Source: Fimenecus sp051881335 (GTDB lineage: Bacteria; Bacillota; Clostridia; Oscillospirales; Acutalibacteraceae). From it: a DNA stretch of 16,060 nt. The notes beneath the pieces were generated by a model. The model made no database searches. It had not been told where the DNA came from and worked only from the letters and a program-made list of their open reading frames with translations. This document shows, in pieces, positions 1 through 6,221 of this stretch (within the stretch, counting starts at the first letter, position 1; the number at the start of each line of letters is the position of its first letter). The translations under genes and the position numbers were made by a program. The stretch lies in the NCBI GenBank assembly GCA_051881335.1, contig JBJEPR010000127.1, positions 1 to 16,060 on the forward strand. Direction: 5' to 3'.

Positions 1-525
1 CGTCACCGCCCCTGCTTCTCGTGTGCCGACGGCGGCACAAAGGCGTTCTGCCGCCTCTTTTTGCACCATCACAACGATTTGCGACAGCGGCAGGCGCTCT
101 TCTAAAAGCCGCATAATCACAGGCGAAGTAATATAATACGGCAAATTCGCACAGACTGACACGCGCTTGCAGTCGGCGAATTTTTCCTGTAAGAGACTTG
201 CCAAATCGAGTTTCAGCACATCGCCGTTCACCACTTCGACATTGTCAAATTCGCCGAGCGTTTCTTCGAGAACGGGCAACAGCCGTTTATCGAGTTCCAC
301 GGCAACCACTTTTTTGGCGCGAAGCCCCAACTGCGCGGTCAAAACGCCGATGCCCGGCCCGATTTCAAGCACGCCGTCCTCGGGCGAGCGTACTGCCGCC
401 TCTGCCATACGCGGGCAGACGGTGCTGTCAATCAAAAAGTTCTGCCCCAAGGCTTTCGAAAACGAAAATCCGTGGCGTGAAAGCACGGCGCGAACGGTAT
501 TTAAGTCCGATAAATTATACTTCAT
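1..525 (-). CDS. rsmA: 16S rRNA dimethyladenosine transferase RsmA/KsgA (partial, C-terminus beyond left edge)
   Basis: RsmA dimethylates two adjacent adenines in helix 45 of 16S rRNA (A1518/A1519, E. coli numbering) during late 30S maturation, using S-adenosylmethionine. The first 175 codons are present. Visible motifs are the N-terminal LGQNFLID (residues 26-33), the SAM-binding EIGPGIG (54-60), the acidic VELD (76-79) and the catalytic NLPY (127-130) followed by ITSPVI. The ATG (523-525) lies inside the upstream aminotransferase gene and overlaps its end by 11 nt. A modest GGGAAG site lies about 7 nt before it, so translational coupling is likely. The family is usually about 270-290 residues, so roughly 100 residues are missing at the window edge; this is a window cut and not a break in the gene. 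Identification is firm from the motif set. Confidence 0.95.
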   Translation of the reverse strand, partial: MKYNLSDLNTVRAVLSRHGFSFSKALGQNFLIDSTVCPRMAEAAVRSPEDGVLEIGPGIGVLTAQLGLRAKKVVAVELDKRLLPVLEETLGEFDNVEVVNGDVLKLDLASLLQEKFADCKRVSVCANLPYYITSPVIMRLLEERLPLSQIVVMVQKEAAERLCAAVGTREAGAVT

Positions 526-1699
526 CTTTCAGCTTCCCGAGGATTTCCATACCTGCAACGATGCGTTCGTCAGCAGGCGTGGTGAAGTTCATACGAATAC
601 AGTTGGTGGTTTCCTCGGGCTCGACGGTGAACGCACTGCCCGGCACAACTGCAACTTTATTTTCTACCGCTTTTTTGCAAAAATCCATCATATTGACGCG
701 CGCGGGCAGTTCGCACCAAACGAACATACCGCCTTCGGGGCGCACATACTGCACGAAATCGCCCAATTTTTCGTCAATCAAATCGCACATCAAATTGAGC
801 TTACGGCGGTAAATCGAACGGATTTTGTCGATATGTGCTTCAAAATCCGTGGTTTTCATCCATTCGTCCACCAGCATTTGCGTAAACACGGGCGTGTGCA
901 CATCCTGCCCCTGCTTGCAGACGGTCATTTTGGAGACAATCGGGGCGGGCGCAACCGTAAATGCCACGCGCACGCCGGGTGCAAACACCTTGGAGAAGGA
1001 ACCCGCATAAATCACAATACCGTCTTCGTCGAAACTCTTAATCGGCGGAATATGTTCCCCTGCCACGCGCAAATCGCCGTAAGGGTTGTCCTCCAAAATC
1101 AAAACGCCGTACTGTTTTGCAAGTGCATACAACCGTTTGCGTTTGGCAAGCGACATCGTAGCGCCCGAGGGATTTTGGAAGTTCGGAATGGTATAAATGA
1201 AACGGACATTTTTGTTTTCTTTGAGTTTTTGCTCCAAAATCTCCATATTCATACCGTCCGCCTCGACGGGCACGCCGCGCAAAGACACGCCGTAGGAACG
1301 GAAGCAGTTTAACGAGCCGATAAACGACGGCGTTTCACAAATGATAATATCCCCGAAATTGCACAGGGATTTGGTTGCCAAATCCATCACCTGCGTTGCA
1401 CCTGAAGTGATAATCAGGCTGTCAAACTCGCGGCCGATGTTGTGCTTTTCTTTCATATACGCTGAGACACGCTCCCGTAACGGCGTATAGCCTTCGGTCA
1501 CGCCGTATTGCAGGGCGGTAATCGGGTTTTCTTTTAATATCCGTGCAGAGATTTCGCGCACCTCGTCCACGGGGAATGCCGCCGTGTCGGGATTGCCTGC
1601 CGCAAAGGGAATGATGTCGGGGTCTGCCGTAGCTTTCAAAATCTCACGAATTGCCGACGGCTGTAACGCCGAAACACGGTCGGAAAATGTATATTCCAT
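515..1699 (-). CDS. PLP-dependent class I/II aminotransferase (LysN/MocR-catalytic-domain type)
   Basis: A 394-residue fold-type I pyridoxal-phosphate enzyme. Seen in the sequence: TSGATQ (98-103, phosphate binding), IPNFQNPSG (171-179, with Asn176), LEDNPYG (202-208, with Asp204 and Tyr207), the Schiff-base lysine in SFSK (Lys237), PGVR (Arg244) and a late CIRMNF that probably holds the carboxylate-binding arginine. It resembles 2-aminoadipate/aromatic or branched-chain aminotransferases and the catalytic half of MocR regulators, but has no N-terminal winged helix. The substrate cannot be read from sequence. The frame stays open upstream to 1903, but that extension is low-complexity and overlaps rlmA on the other strand. 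The ATG at 1697-1699 has AAGGAG 9 nt upstream, starts with the family-like MEYTFSDRV, and lies just downstream of a good promoter. It is followed by the overlapping rsmA. Confidence 0.92.
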   Translation of the reverse strand: MEYTFSDRVSALQPSAIREILKATADPDIIPFAAGNPDTAAFPVDEVREISARILKENPITALQYGVTEGYTPLRERVSAYMKEKHNIGREFDSLIITSGATQVMDLATKSLCNFGDIIICETPSFIGSLNCFRSYGVSLRGVPVEADGMNMEILEQKLKENKNVRFIYTIPNFQNPSGATMSLAKRKRLYALAKQYGVLILEDNPYGDLRVAGEHIPPIKSFDEDGIVIYAGSFSKVFAPGVRVAFTVAPAPIVSKMTVCKQGQDVHTPVFTQMLVDEWMKTTDFEAHIDKIRSIYRRKLNLMCDLIDEKLGDFVQYVRPEGGMFVWCELPARVNMMDFCKKAVENKVAVVPGSAFTVEPEETTNCIRMNFTTPADERIVAGMEILGKLKDEV

Positions 1700-1735
1700 C
1701 AAAAAAGACTCCTTTTTGCCATCAATTTTCTTTTT

Positions 1736-1764
1736 ATTGTAGCACACTTCCCCCGTCTTCGCAA
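1736..1764 (-). promoter_or_regulatory. Sigma-A promoter of the aminotransferase-rsmA unit
   Basis: On the minus strand, TTGCGA (1759-1764), a 17-nt spacer and TACAAT (1736-1741), with a TG one base upstream of the -10 box (extended -10). Transcription should start near 1729, giving a leader of about 30 nt before the ATG at 1699, which also supports that start codon. The -35 box overlaps an inverted repeat. Inferred from consensus match only. Confidence 0.72.
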
Positions 1765-1772
1765 GCCTTGCG
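1760..1772. promoter_or_regulatory. Candidate operator: perfect inverted repeat between divergent promoters
   Basis: CGCAAG-C-CTTGCG is a perfect 6-1-6 palindrome. It covers most of the -35 box of the leftward aminotransferase promoter and ends 4 bp before the -35 box of the rightward rlmA promoter. A dimeric repressor bound here could affect both genes. No regulator is identifiable in the window, and a 12-bp palindrome can arise by chance, so this is a candidate only. Confidence 0.35.
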
Positions 1773-1776
1773 CCTA

Positions 1777-1805
1777 TTGCTTTTTGCGGCATTTCGGGGT
1801 ATGAT
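1777..1805 (+). promoter_or_regulatory. Probable promoter of rlmA
   Basis: TTGCTT (1777-1782), a 17-nt spacer and TATGAT (1800-1805). The -10 box matches the consensus at 5 of 6 positions and the -35 box at 3 of 6. The predicted start near 1812 leaves only a very short leader before the ATG at 1824, with the GAGGTG ribosome site (1813-1818) at the extreme 5' end. Weaker than the divergent partner. Confidence 0.5.
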
Positions 1806-1823
1806 GTGCTTTGAGGTGTTTTT

Positions 1824-2633
1824 ATGGTTGGATTTTGCTGTCCGGTGTGCGGTGCGGCGCTCAAAAATACAGAGAAAGCGTGCATTTGCCCGAACGGGCA
1901 CAATTTTGATAAAGCGAAAGCCGGCTATGTGCATCTGCTGACCAATTTTTCAGGGCGCAAAACGCACGGCGACAACAAGGATATGGTGCGCGCCCGCCGC
2001 GCCTTTTTAGAAACGGGCGCATATGCGCCGCTGAAAAACGCCATCGCCGAAACGGCAAAAAAATACGCCGTTTCAAACGGCACGGCGCTCGACAGCGGCT
2101 GCGGCGAGGGGTATTACACCGCCGCGATTGCCGACGCACTCGGCGGCACAATGCAGGTGCTGGGCTTTGATATTTCCAAAGAGGCGGTAAACCTTGCCGC
2201 CAAACGCTGTAAAGCGGCGCAATTCGCTGTGGCAAGCGCATTTCATATTCCCGTTGCCGACAAAAGCGTGGATTTGCTGTTTGAAATCTTTTCACCGTAC
2301 AGCGAAACGGAATTTTTGCGCGTGTTAAAATCGGGCGGCGTGCTTTTTGAGGTGATTCCGGGGGCACGGCATTTGTACGGCTTAAAAGCGGCGGTATATG
2401 ACAAACCTTACGAAAACGAGGTTGCCGCATTTACCCGCGCGGGGTACACACTTTTAGAATGTTTGCATTTGCAAGACGAAATCACCTTGCAAACGGATAC
2501 CGACATACAAAATCTGTTTTTGATGACGCCGTATTATTACAAAACAGGCAAGGCGGAGCAGGCAAGACTGCAAGCTTTACAAACTTTAACCACCGAAACG
2601 GAATTTTATATTTTAGTGTATCAAAAAAAGTAA
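1824..2633 (+). CDS. rlmA: 23S rRNA (guanine-N1)-methyltransferase, RlmA family
   Basis: A 269-residue enzyme, the usual family length, predicted to methylate N1 of a guanine in hairpin 35 of 23S rRNA (G745 in RlmA-I, G748 in the Gram-positive RlmA-II/TlrB branch) using SAM. The N-terminal zinc site is complete: Cys6, Cys9, Cys22 and His26 (CPVC...CPNGH), followed by the family-typical NFDKAKAGYVHLL. Then come GDNKDMVRARRAFLETG (49-65), the SAM-binding LDSGCGEG (89-96) and the acidic GFDIS (114-118). Start ATG 1824 has GAGGTG 5 nt upstream. It is monocistronic: its own weak promoter lies in front and a strong hairpin terminator follows. Methylation of G748 affects macrolide/ketolide binding in other bacteria; whether this copy is of the G745 or G748 type cannot be settled here, though a Firmicute host favours G748. 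Confidence 0.92.
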   Translation: MVGFCCPVCGAALKNTEKACICPNGHNFDKAKAGYVHLLTNFSGRKTHGDNKDMVRARRAFLETGAYAPLKNAIAETAKKYAVSNGTALDSGCGEGYYTAAIADALGGTMQVLGFDISKEAVNLAAKRCKAAQFAVASAFHIPVADKSVDLLFEIFSPYSETEFLRVLKSGGVLFEVIPGARHLYGLKAAVYDKPYENEVAAFTRAGYTLLECLHLQDEITLQTDTDIQNLFLMTPYYYKTGKAEQARLQALQTLTTETEFYILVYQKK

Positions 2634-2665
2634 GGTGAGGAGAGCCGAACCTTAACAGAAAGCAC

Positions 2666-2704
2666 AATGCGCGCCCGATTGTTCGGGGCGCGCATTTCTT
2701 TTGT
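2666..2704 (+). terminator. Rho-independent terminator of rlmA
   Basis: An 11-bp GC-rich hairpin: AATGCGCGCCC (2666-2676) pairs with GGGCGCGCATT (2686-2696) around a 9-nt loop, followed by a T-rich run on the plus strand. It sits 32 nt past the rlmA stop. Genes converge here, and the same hairpin could also stop the leftward operon after the RHH gene, but the minus-strand tail is less T-rich, so it is mainly a plus-strand terminator. Confidence 0.88.
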
Positions 2705-2705
2705 T

Positions 2706-2897
2706 TTATTTACTGTATACGGCGTTTTCATCAATCGGGATTTCGCCGTTTTCCGCCTCATACGCTTTGACACAAGTCTGCGCTAAATATTCTAATTGGG
2801 CATTTAGGGAACGCTTATTTTGCTTTGCCACAAAAGTAATTTTATAGAGCAGGTCGGGCGTAAAACGAATGCCTGTTTGAATTCTGTCGGTCGCCAT
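2706..2897 (-). CDS. Small ribbon-helix-helix (Arc/MetJ-like) DNA-binding protein, function unknown
   Basis: A 63-residue protein. A short beta strand (DRIQTGIRFT, residues 4-13) is followed by two predicted helices (PDLLYKITFVAKQNK and SLNAQLEYLAQTCVKAYEAENG). This is the layout of Arc-family ribbon-helix-helix proteins, which bind DNA as dimers through the beta ribbon. The acidic tail (about 52-63) has no recognised motif. The ATG has GGAGG 9 nt upstream and begins only 5 nt after the rqcP stop, so it is the last gene of the long leftward operon. No toxin-like partner adjoins it; the next gene is the convergent rlmA. It may be an orphan regulator or a DNA-architecture protein. The real-gene call is supported by the ribosome site, tight spacing and a coherent RHH pattern; target and role are unknown. 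Confidence 0.82.
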   Translation of the reverse strand: MATDRIQTGIRFTPDLLYKITFVAKQNKRSLNAQLEYLAQTCVKAYEAENGEIPIDENAVYSK

Positions 2898-2902
2898 AGA
2901 TG

Positions 2903-3148
2903 TTATCCTCCGATTTCCCGATACATTTGCCCCGCCGATTCCTTGGTGGCGTACTCGGTCACTTCGAGCACCTCGTACTTTTTTGTGCTCGCGCCGAAGG
3001 TCAATTCAATAATATCGCCGACCTTGACTTCATACGACGCGCGCGCGACTTTTCCGTTGACCGAAGCGTGCTTTGCGTCGCAAATTTCATTTGCCACCGT
3101 GCGGCGCTTGACAATGCGCGAGACCTTTAAATATTTATCCAATCGCAT
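2903..3148 (-). CDS. rqcP: S4-domain RNA-binding protein RqcP (YabO/Hsp15-like)
   Basis: An 81-residue S4 (alpha-L) RNA-binding protein, the normal length of RqcP/YabO. In Bacillus, RqcP works with RqcH on obstructed 50S subunits, stabilising the P-site tRNA while poly-alanine tails are added to stalled nascent chains. The N-terminus MRLDKYLKVSRIVKRRT is nearly the family signature and keeps the basic residues Arg2, Arg11, Arg15 and Arg16; ASVNG (28-32) and VKVGD (41-45) complete the S4 fold. The open frame extends 12 codons upstream, but the ATG at 3146-3148 has AGGAG 7 nt before it and matches the family start. The extension would run through the hup terminator. As in B. subtilis it lies in the spoVB-mazG-yabO neighbourhood, here with hup between. 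The usual followers yabP, yabQ and divIC are absent. Confidence 0.92.
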   Translation of the reverse strand: MRLDKYLKVSRIVKRRTVANEICDAKHASVNGKVARASYEVKVGDIIELTFGASTKKYEVLEVTEYATKESAGQMYREIGG

Positions 3149-3160
3149 AAAAATTCTCCT

Positions 3161-3196
3161 AAAAAAGAAAGGCAGAGGGAACAAAACCCCTCTGCC
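3161..3196 (-). terminator. Rho-independent terminator between hup and rqcP
   Basis: On the minus strand, a 9-bp stem (GGCAGAGGG complementary arms at 3171-3179 and 3188-3196) with an 8-nt loop is followed by a T tract, TTTCTTTTTT (3161-3170). It starts 18 nt after the hup stop. The T tract runs straight into the AGGAG ribosome site of rqcP (3156-3160), so transcripts that stop here lack that site. It probably lets hup be expressed well above rqcP, which would depend on read-through. Confidence 0.85.
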
Positions 3197-3214
3197 GAAA
3201 TCTTTGAAAAATGC

Positions 3215-3487
3215 TTATTTCACAGCGTCTTTCAGTGCTTTGCCTGCTTTGAAAGCGGGAACCTTGGAAGCAGCAATAGTCATTGCTTCGCCGGTCTTGG
3301 GGTTGCGGCCCTGTTTTTCAGCGCGTGCACGAACTTCAAAGGTGCCGAAGCCGATCAACTGTACTTTTTCACCTTTTTTGAGTTCTGCGGTGATCGCGTC
3401 AAAAACAGCGGCGACTGCTGCGTCTGCATCTTTCTTGGAAAGGTCTGCTTTCTCTGCGACTGCTGCGATGAGTTCTGTCTTATTCAT
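3215..3487 (-). CDS. hup: DNA-binding protein HU
   Basis: A 90-residue HU-family nucleoid protein. It binds DNA non-specifically as a dimer, bends it, and helps compact the chromosome and support replication, repair and recombination. Visible features: the N-terminal MNKTELIAAVAEKADLSKKDA helices, the GFGTFEVRARAEKQGRNP segment, the DNA-binding arm tip RNPKTGE (about 61-67), and a C-terminal VPAFKAGKALKDAVK. Length and pattern are exactly those of HU. GGAGG lies 8 nt before the ATG. The mazG stop is 46 nt upstream and a hairpin terminator follows. I found no convincing promoter in the 3' end of mazG, although HU genes are normally highly expressed and one may exist further upstream. Confidence 0.97.
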   Translation of the reverse strand: MNKTELIAAVAEKADLSKKDADAAVAAVFDAITAELKKGEKVQLIGFGTFEVRARAEKQGRNPKTGEAMTIAASKVPAFKAGKALKDAVK

Positions 3488-3519
3488 TTTGTTTTCCTCC
3501 GTTTTTTGATATATCTCCG

Positions 3520-3535
3520 AACGGTAAACACCGTT
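3520..3535. other. Small inverted repeat at the mazG-hup junction
   Basis: AACGGT-AAAC-ACCGTT forms a 6-bp stem with a 4-nt loop and includes most of the mazG stop codon (3534-3536). No T tract follows on the minus strand, so it is not a normal terminator. It might be an mRNA stability or processing element at the 5' end of a hup transcript, or chance. Confidence 0.3.
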
Positions 3536-4349
3536 AAGATTCTTTATGCTCTGCCGCCTTTACCTCGTCCCACAGTCGGTCAAGGGTTTCCAGCGGGGTA
3601 TTTTCCATATCTATACCGCGTTCTTTGGCGAGCGCTTCCACCTTGGTAAATCGGGCTTGGAACTTGTCCGTCGCGGCGGTGAGGGCTTCCTCGGCATCAA
3701 TATGAAGCTTGCGCGCCGCATTGACTGCGGCAAACAACAAATCGCCGAGCTCCTCCACCGTATTCTCACGGTCGCCCGCTTCGACGGCACGGAACAGCTC
3801 CGCCTGCTCTTCGGGGATTTTTTGCAGTGCCCCGTCGGCTGTATCCCAATCAAAGCCGACTTTTGCCGCCTGACTTTGAATTTTATCCGCACGCATCAGC
3901 GCGGGGAGCTCCCGCGGTACGGACTGCATTTTGTCCGCCGTGGTTTTGCGCTGTTTGGAAGCAGATTTAATTTTATCCCAATTCACGAGCACATCGTCTG
4001 CGGATTGTACTTGCACATCGCCGAACACATGCGGATGGCGTTCAATCAGTTTTTTACAAACACCGTCGGCAACATCGGAAAAATCAAACACTTGTTTTTC
4101 CGCTTCCATTTGTGCGTGAAAAACAACCTGCATCAGCACATCGCCCAATTCCTCGCACAGCAGATGACTGTCTTCTTTGTTGATGGCCTCAATGACTTCG
4201 TAGGTTTCCTCAATGAAATTTTTGCGAATGGACGCGTGCGTTTGTTCCCTGTCCCAAGGGCAACCGTTTTCGGAGCGCAGAATACGCATAATCTCCACAA
4301 GGTCATCTACACTGTATTTTTGTTTGAATTGAAAGTCCAGTTTCATCAC
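3534..4349 (-). CDS. mazG: Nucleoside triphosphate pyrophosphohydrolase MazG
   Basis: MazG hydrolyses (d)NTPs, including damaged or non-canonical ones, to NMP and pyrophosphate, cleaning the nucleotide pool; in E. coli it also interacts with (p)ppGpp physiology. The two-domain architecture is complete. Domain 1 has GCPWDREQTH (29-38), EETYE (47-51) and EELGD (66-70). Domain 2 has EEQAE (180-184) and EELGD (199-203), so both Mg-binding EExxE...ExxD sets are intact. At 271 residues it matches stand-alone MazG (about 263) rather than Bacillus YabN, which carries an extra N-terminal methylase-like domain. The start is either GTG at 4349 or the adjacent ATG at 4346; AAGGA (4361-4365) is 11 or 14 nt away, slightly favouring GTG. 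It follows spoVB by about 20 nt. Confidence 0.95.
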   Translation of the reverse strand: MMKLDFQFKQKYSVDDLVEIMRILRSENGCPWDREQTHASIRKNFIEETYEVIEAINKEDSHLLCEELGDVLMQVVFHAQMEAEKQVFDFSDVADGVCKKLIERHPHVFGDVQVQSADDVLVNWDKIKSASKQRKTTADKMQSVPRELPALMRADKIQSQAAKVGFDWDTADGALQKIPEEQAELFRAVEAGDRENTVEELGDLLFAAVNAARKLHIDAEEALTAATDKFQARFTKVEALAKERGIDMENTPLETLDRLWDEVKAAEHKES

Positions 4350-4368
4350 ACAATCATCTTTCCTTATT

Positions 4369-6153
4369 TTACTCTATAAATCCATATTTTGCAAGCATTT
4401 TGGCAATTTTTTCGCCTTTCGGAAGCATATTTATGTCATCTTTGGCAATTCCGCCGACCAAAAGCATCGAAATTCCGTAAACCAACACCGCAAAAACGAT
4501 GGCGATGGCACAAGCGACAATATTCGTCACCGAAAGCGCCCCGCGCGACCAATCAGGCAAAATGTTGGAAAACAGCCCGTAGCTTGTATATGCCGCCACG
4601 CCGCAAAGCACACTGCAAATGAAAGGCTTGACGAACACGGACATCAAATTCACCCGCACTTTTGTCGCGCGGACAATGGCAACATAGTCATAAATCACAA
4701 TAATGGCATAGCAAATGACCGTACCGAACACCGCGCCGTTGATATTAAACTGCGGCATTCCGATAAAAATGTAGTTGGCAATCACCTTTGCCACGGCGCC
4801 GATAGTAACCGAACGCAACGGCACACCGGGTTTTCCGATGGCCTGGAGCATATTGGTCATCGGCTGGGACAGCGAAATTAAGAAAATGGTGTACCCGTAC
4901 GCCGCCATAATCGGTGCGGCGATGGAAATGGCAGAGGCAGACTTGCCTGTTTGGTACATCATTTCGAGTATAGGCGTTGCAAGCACACCCATACCGATGC
5001 CGGCGGGCAGCGAAATCATCAAGGTGACGCGCAAAACAGATTCCACCGAAATCTTAACCACCCGTTTGTCCTTAACAGCCCACGCCGCCGAAAGCGCTGG
5101 AATGGCGCTGACGCCTAAAGTCATCGTAATAGACGGAATTAAGTTTTTAAAGTCCAGCGACATCGTATACGCGCCATACAGATATTTGGCAATATCCTCG
5201 TCCAAAATCTGTGAGGCGGCAAGCGAATCGCCGTAAATGGATTTGATATAATCGAGATTCGATATAATCATTGTATCCAAACGGTTTTGCACGGTGATGG
5301 AGTCAATAAGGTTGGTCACGCTAAACACAAGAGACGAGGCCACCACGGGCACGGCAATGGAAACCAAGGTTTTGGCAATCGCCGAACCCGAAAGCGGCTT
5401 CGGAGAATTGACCAGCTCCTCACGCGTAATGCCGTCGCCTTTGACCTTGTAAAGAATCATCATATAAATCATACCGACCACGGTGCCCGCCGTCACACCA
5501 ATGGCGGCGCCCGCCGCGGCATACGGGTATATAGCGCTCATCGCCTCGGCTTCGGTCGTCACAGTCTGCCCATACACCGTAAGGCCTGCTTCAAAGCGCG
5601 AAAGGCCGTATGTAATGGCAATTTTTGCGCAAACAAGCCCTGCAATAACCTTGCCGACCGCCTCCCACACCTCGGACATCGCGGTGGGGGTCATATTGCG
5701 AAGTCCGTTGTAGTAGCCGCGATAAATCGACATCACACAGCAGAAGAAAATCGACGGTGTAATGGCGATAATGGCAGGAATGGCCTCTAAATTTTTGGCG
5801 AGATAGGCATACGGGTAAGTAAGTGCAATCATTAAGATTGTGCCGACCGTACCTGTAATGAAAAACAGCCGTGCGGCAACCTTGAAAATCTGTTTCACAT
5901 CGCGAAAACGCCCCAAGGCAACCTGCTGGGAAACCATTTTGGAAACCGCTACGGGCAGTCCCGCCATAGACACGGTATAAATCGGAATATATAAATTATA
6001 AGCCGAGTCAAAACAACCGCGCCCGACCGCGCCAACCATATTGGAAATCGGAATTTTATAAAGAATCCCGATAATTTTTACAAGAATGGTCGCCGCCGCC
6101 AAAACCATAGCGCCGTTTAAGAGGGATTGGCTTTTTCTTTTTTTCTGTGCCAA
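4369..6153 (-). CDS. spoVB: SpoVB/MurJ-type polysaccharide (lipid-linked) flippase of the MOP superfamily
   Basis: A multi-spanning membrane protein of about 594 residues, with hydrophobic segments along its whole length as in the 14-helix MOP/MATE-fold flippases. The N-terminal QSLLNGAMVLAAATILVK and KIIGILYKIPI segments are characteristic of SpoVB/YabM/YtgP proteins, which translocate lipid II or related precursors and, in spore formers, are needed for cortex synthesis. It is somewhat longer than the roughly 520-residue family norm; extra length lies in the middle (about residues 310-340, around the SIYGDSLAASQILDEDIAKY stretch). Start choice: the frame opens at GTG 6180, which has no ribosome site and lies only about 6 nt after a predicted transcription start. 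TTG 6151-6153 has AAGGGAG 10 nt upstream and gives the family-like start, so I prefer it. Presence does not prove sporulation, because MurJ-like roles exist. Confidence 0.88.
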   Translation of the reverse strand: MAQKKRKSQSLLNGAMVLAAATILVKIIGILYKIPISNMVGAVGRGCFDSAYNLYIPIYTVSMAGLPVAVSKMVSQQVALGRFRDVKQIFKVAARLFFITGTVGTILMIALTYPYAYLAKNLEAIPAIIAITPSIFFCCVMSIYRGYYNGLRNMTPTAMSEVWEAVGKVIAGLVCAKIAITYGLSRFEAGLTVYGQTVTTEAEAMSAIYPYAAAGAAIGVTAGTVVGMIYMMILYKVKGDGITREELVNSPKPLSGSAIAKTLVSIAVPVVASSLVFSVTNLIDSITVQNRLDTMIISNLDYIKSIYGDSLAASQILDEDIAKYLYGAYTMSLDFKNLIPSITMTLGVSAIPALSAAWAVKDKRVVKISVESVLRVTLMISLPAGIGMGVLATPILEMMYQTGKSASAISIAAPIMAAYGYTIFLISLSQPMTNMLQAIGKPGVPLRSVTIGAVAKVIANYIFIGMPQFNINGAVFGTVICYAIIVIYDYVAIVRATKVRVNLMSVFVKPFICSVLCGVAAYTSYGLFSNILPDWSRGALSVTNIVACAIAIVFAVLVYGISMLLVGGIAKDDINMLPKGEKIAKMLAKYGFIE

Positions 6154-6163
6154 GCGCTTGTCA

Positions 6164-6170
6164 CTCCCTT
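6164..6170 (-). promoter_or_regulatory. Ribosome binding site that decides the spoVB start
   Basis: AAGGGAG on the minus strand lies 10 nt before a TTG codon (6151-6153). No comparable site precedes the upstream in-frame GTG (6178-6180). The site falls within the reading frame that the GTG start would imply, which argues for TTG as the true start. Confidence 0.6.
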
Positions 6171-6192
6171 TCGCCGTCACACGGCGAGATAC

Positions 6193-6221
6193 AGAATACC
6201 ATTGAATTTTGTTTGTGTCAA
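6193..6221 (-). promoter_or_regulatory. Internal promoter for spoVB-mazG-hup
   Basis: On the minus strand, a perfect TTGACA (6216-6221) overlaps the stop codon of the nucleoside kinase gene. A 17-nt spacer and TATTCT (6193-6198) follow, with TG placed for an extended -10. Predicted transcription start is near 6186. It would make the spoVB-mazG-hup part independent of the upstream recJ promoter. Confidence 0.65.

Noticed and set aside
167..1312. Long open plus-strand frame opposite the aminotransferase and rsmA
   Set aside because: It is antisense to two genes with clear catalytic motifs; the translation is low-complexity, Ser/Thr/His-rich and matches no family. GC-rich codon use on the opposite strand keeps the frame open.
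1700..1720. Hairpin with the aminotransferase RBS in its loop
   Set aside because: The AAAAAG/CTTTTT stem is only six mostly A-T pairs with a 4-nt loop and would be unstable; it is explained by the A/T-rich context of the RBS.
1700..1903. 68-residue N-terminal extension of the aminotransferase
   Set aside because: It reads through the promoter and into the rlmA coding region on the other strand, and the ATG at 1697-1699 has its own RBS and promoter.
2706..2897. RHH protein as antitoxin of a toxin-antitoxin pair
   Set aside because: No small toxin-like gene adjoins it: rqcP is upstream and the convergent rlmA with its terminator is downstream.
3520..3535. Inverted repeat after mazG as a terminator
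   Set aside because: No T tract follows the 6-bp stem on the minus strand and the hup RBS comes shortly after, so it is kept only as a low-confidence element.
3490..3545. Dedicated hup promoter
   Set aside because: The best match (TTAACG with an 18-nt spacer and TATATC) has weak boxes and would start transcription on or after the RBS, so I do not call it.
3546..4379. Plus-strand open frame opposite mazG
   Set aside because: Shadow of mazG, rich in His/Phe/Arg with no domain pattern; the mazG frame has two complete catalytic motif sets.
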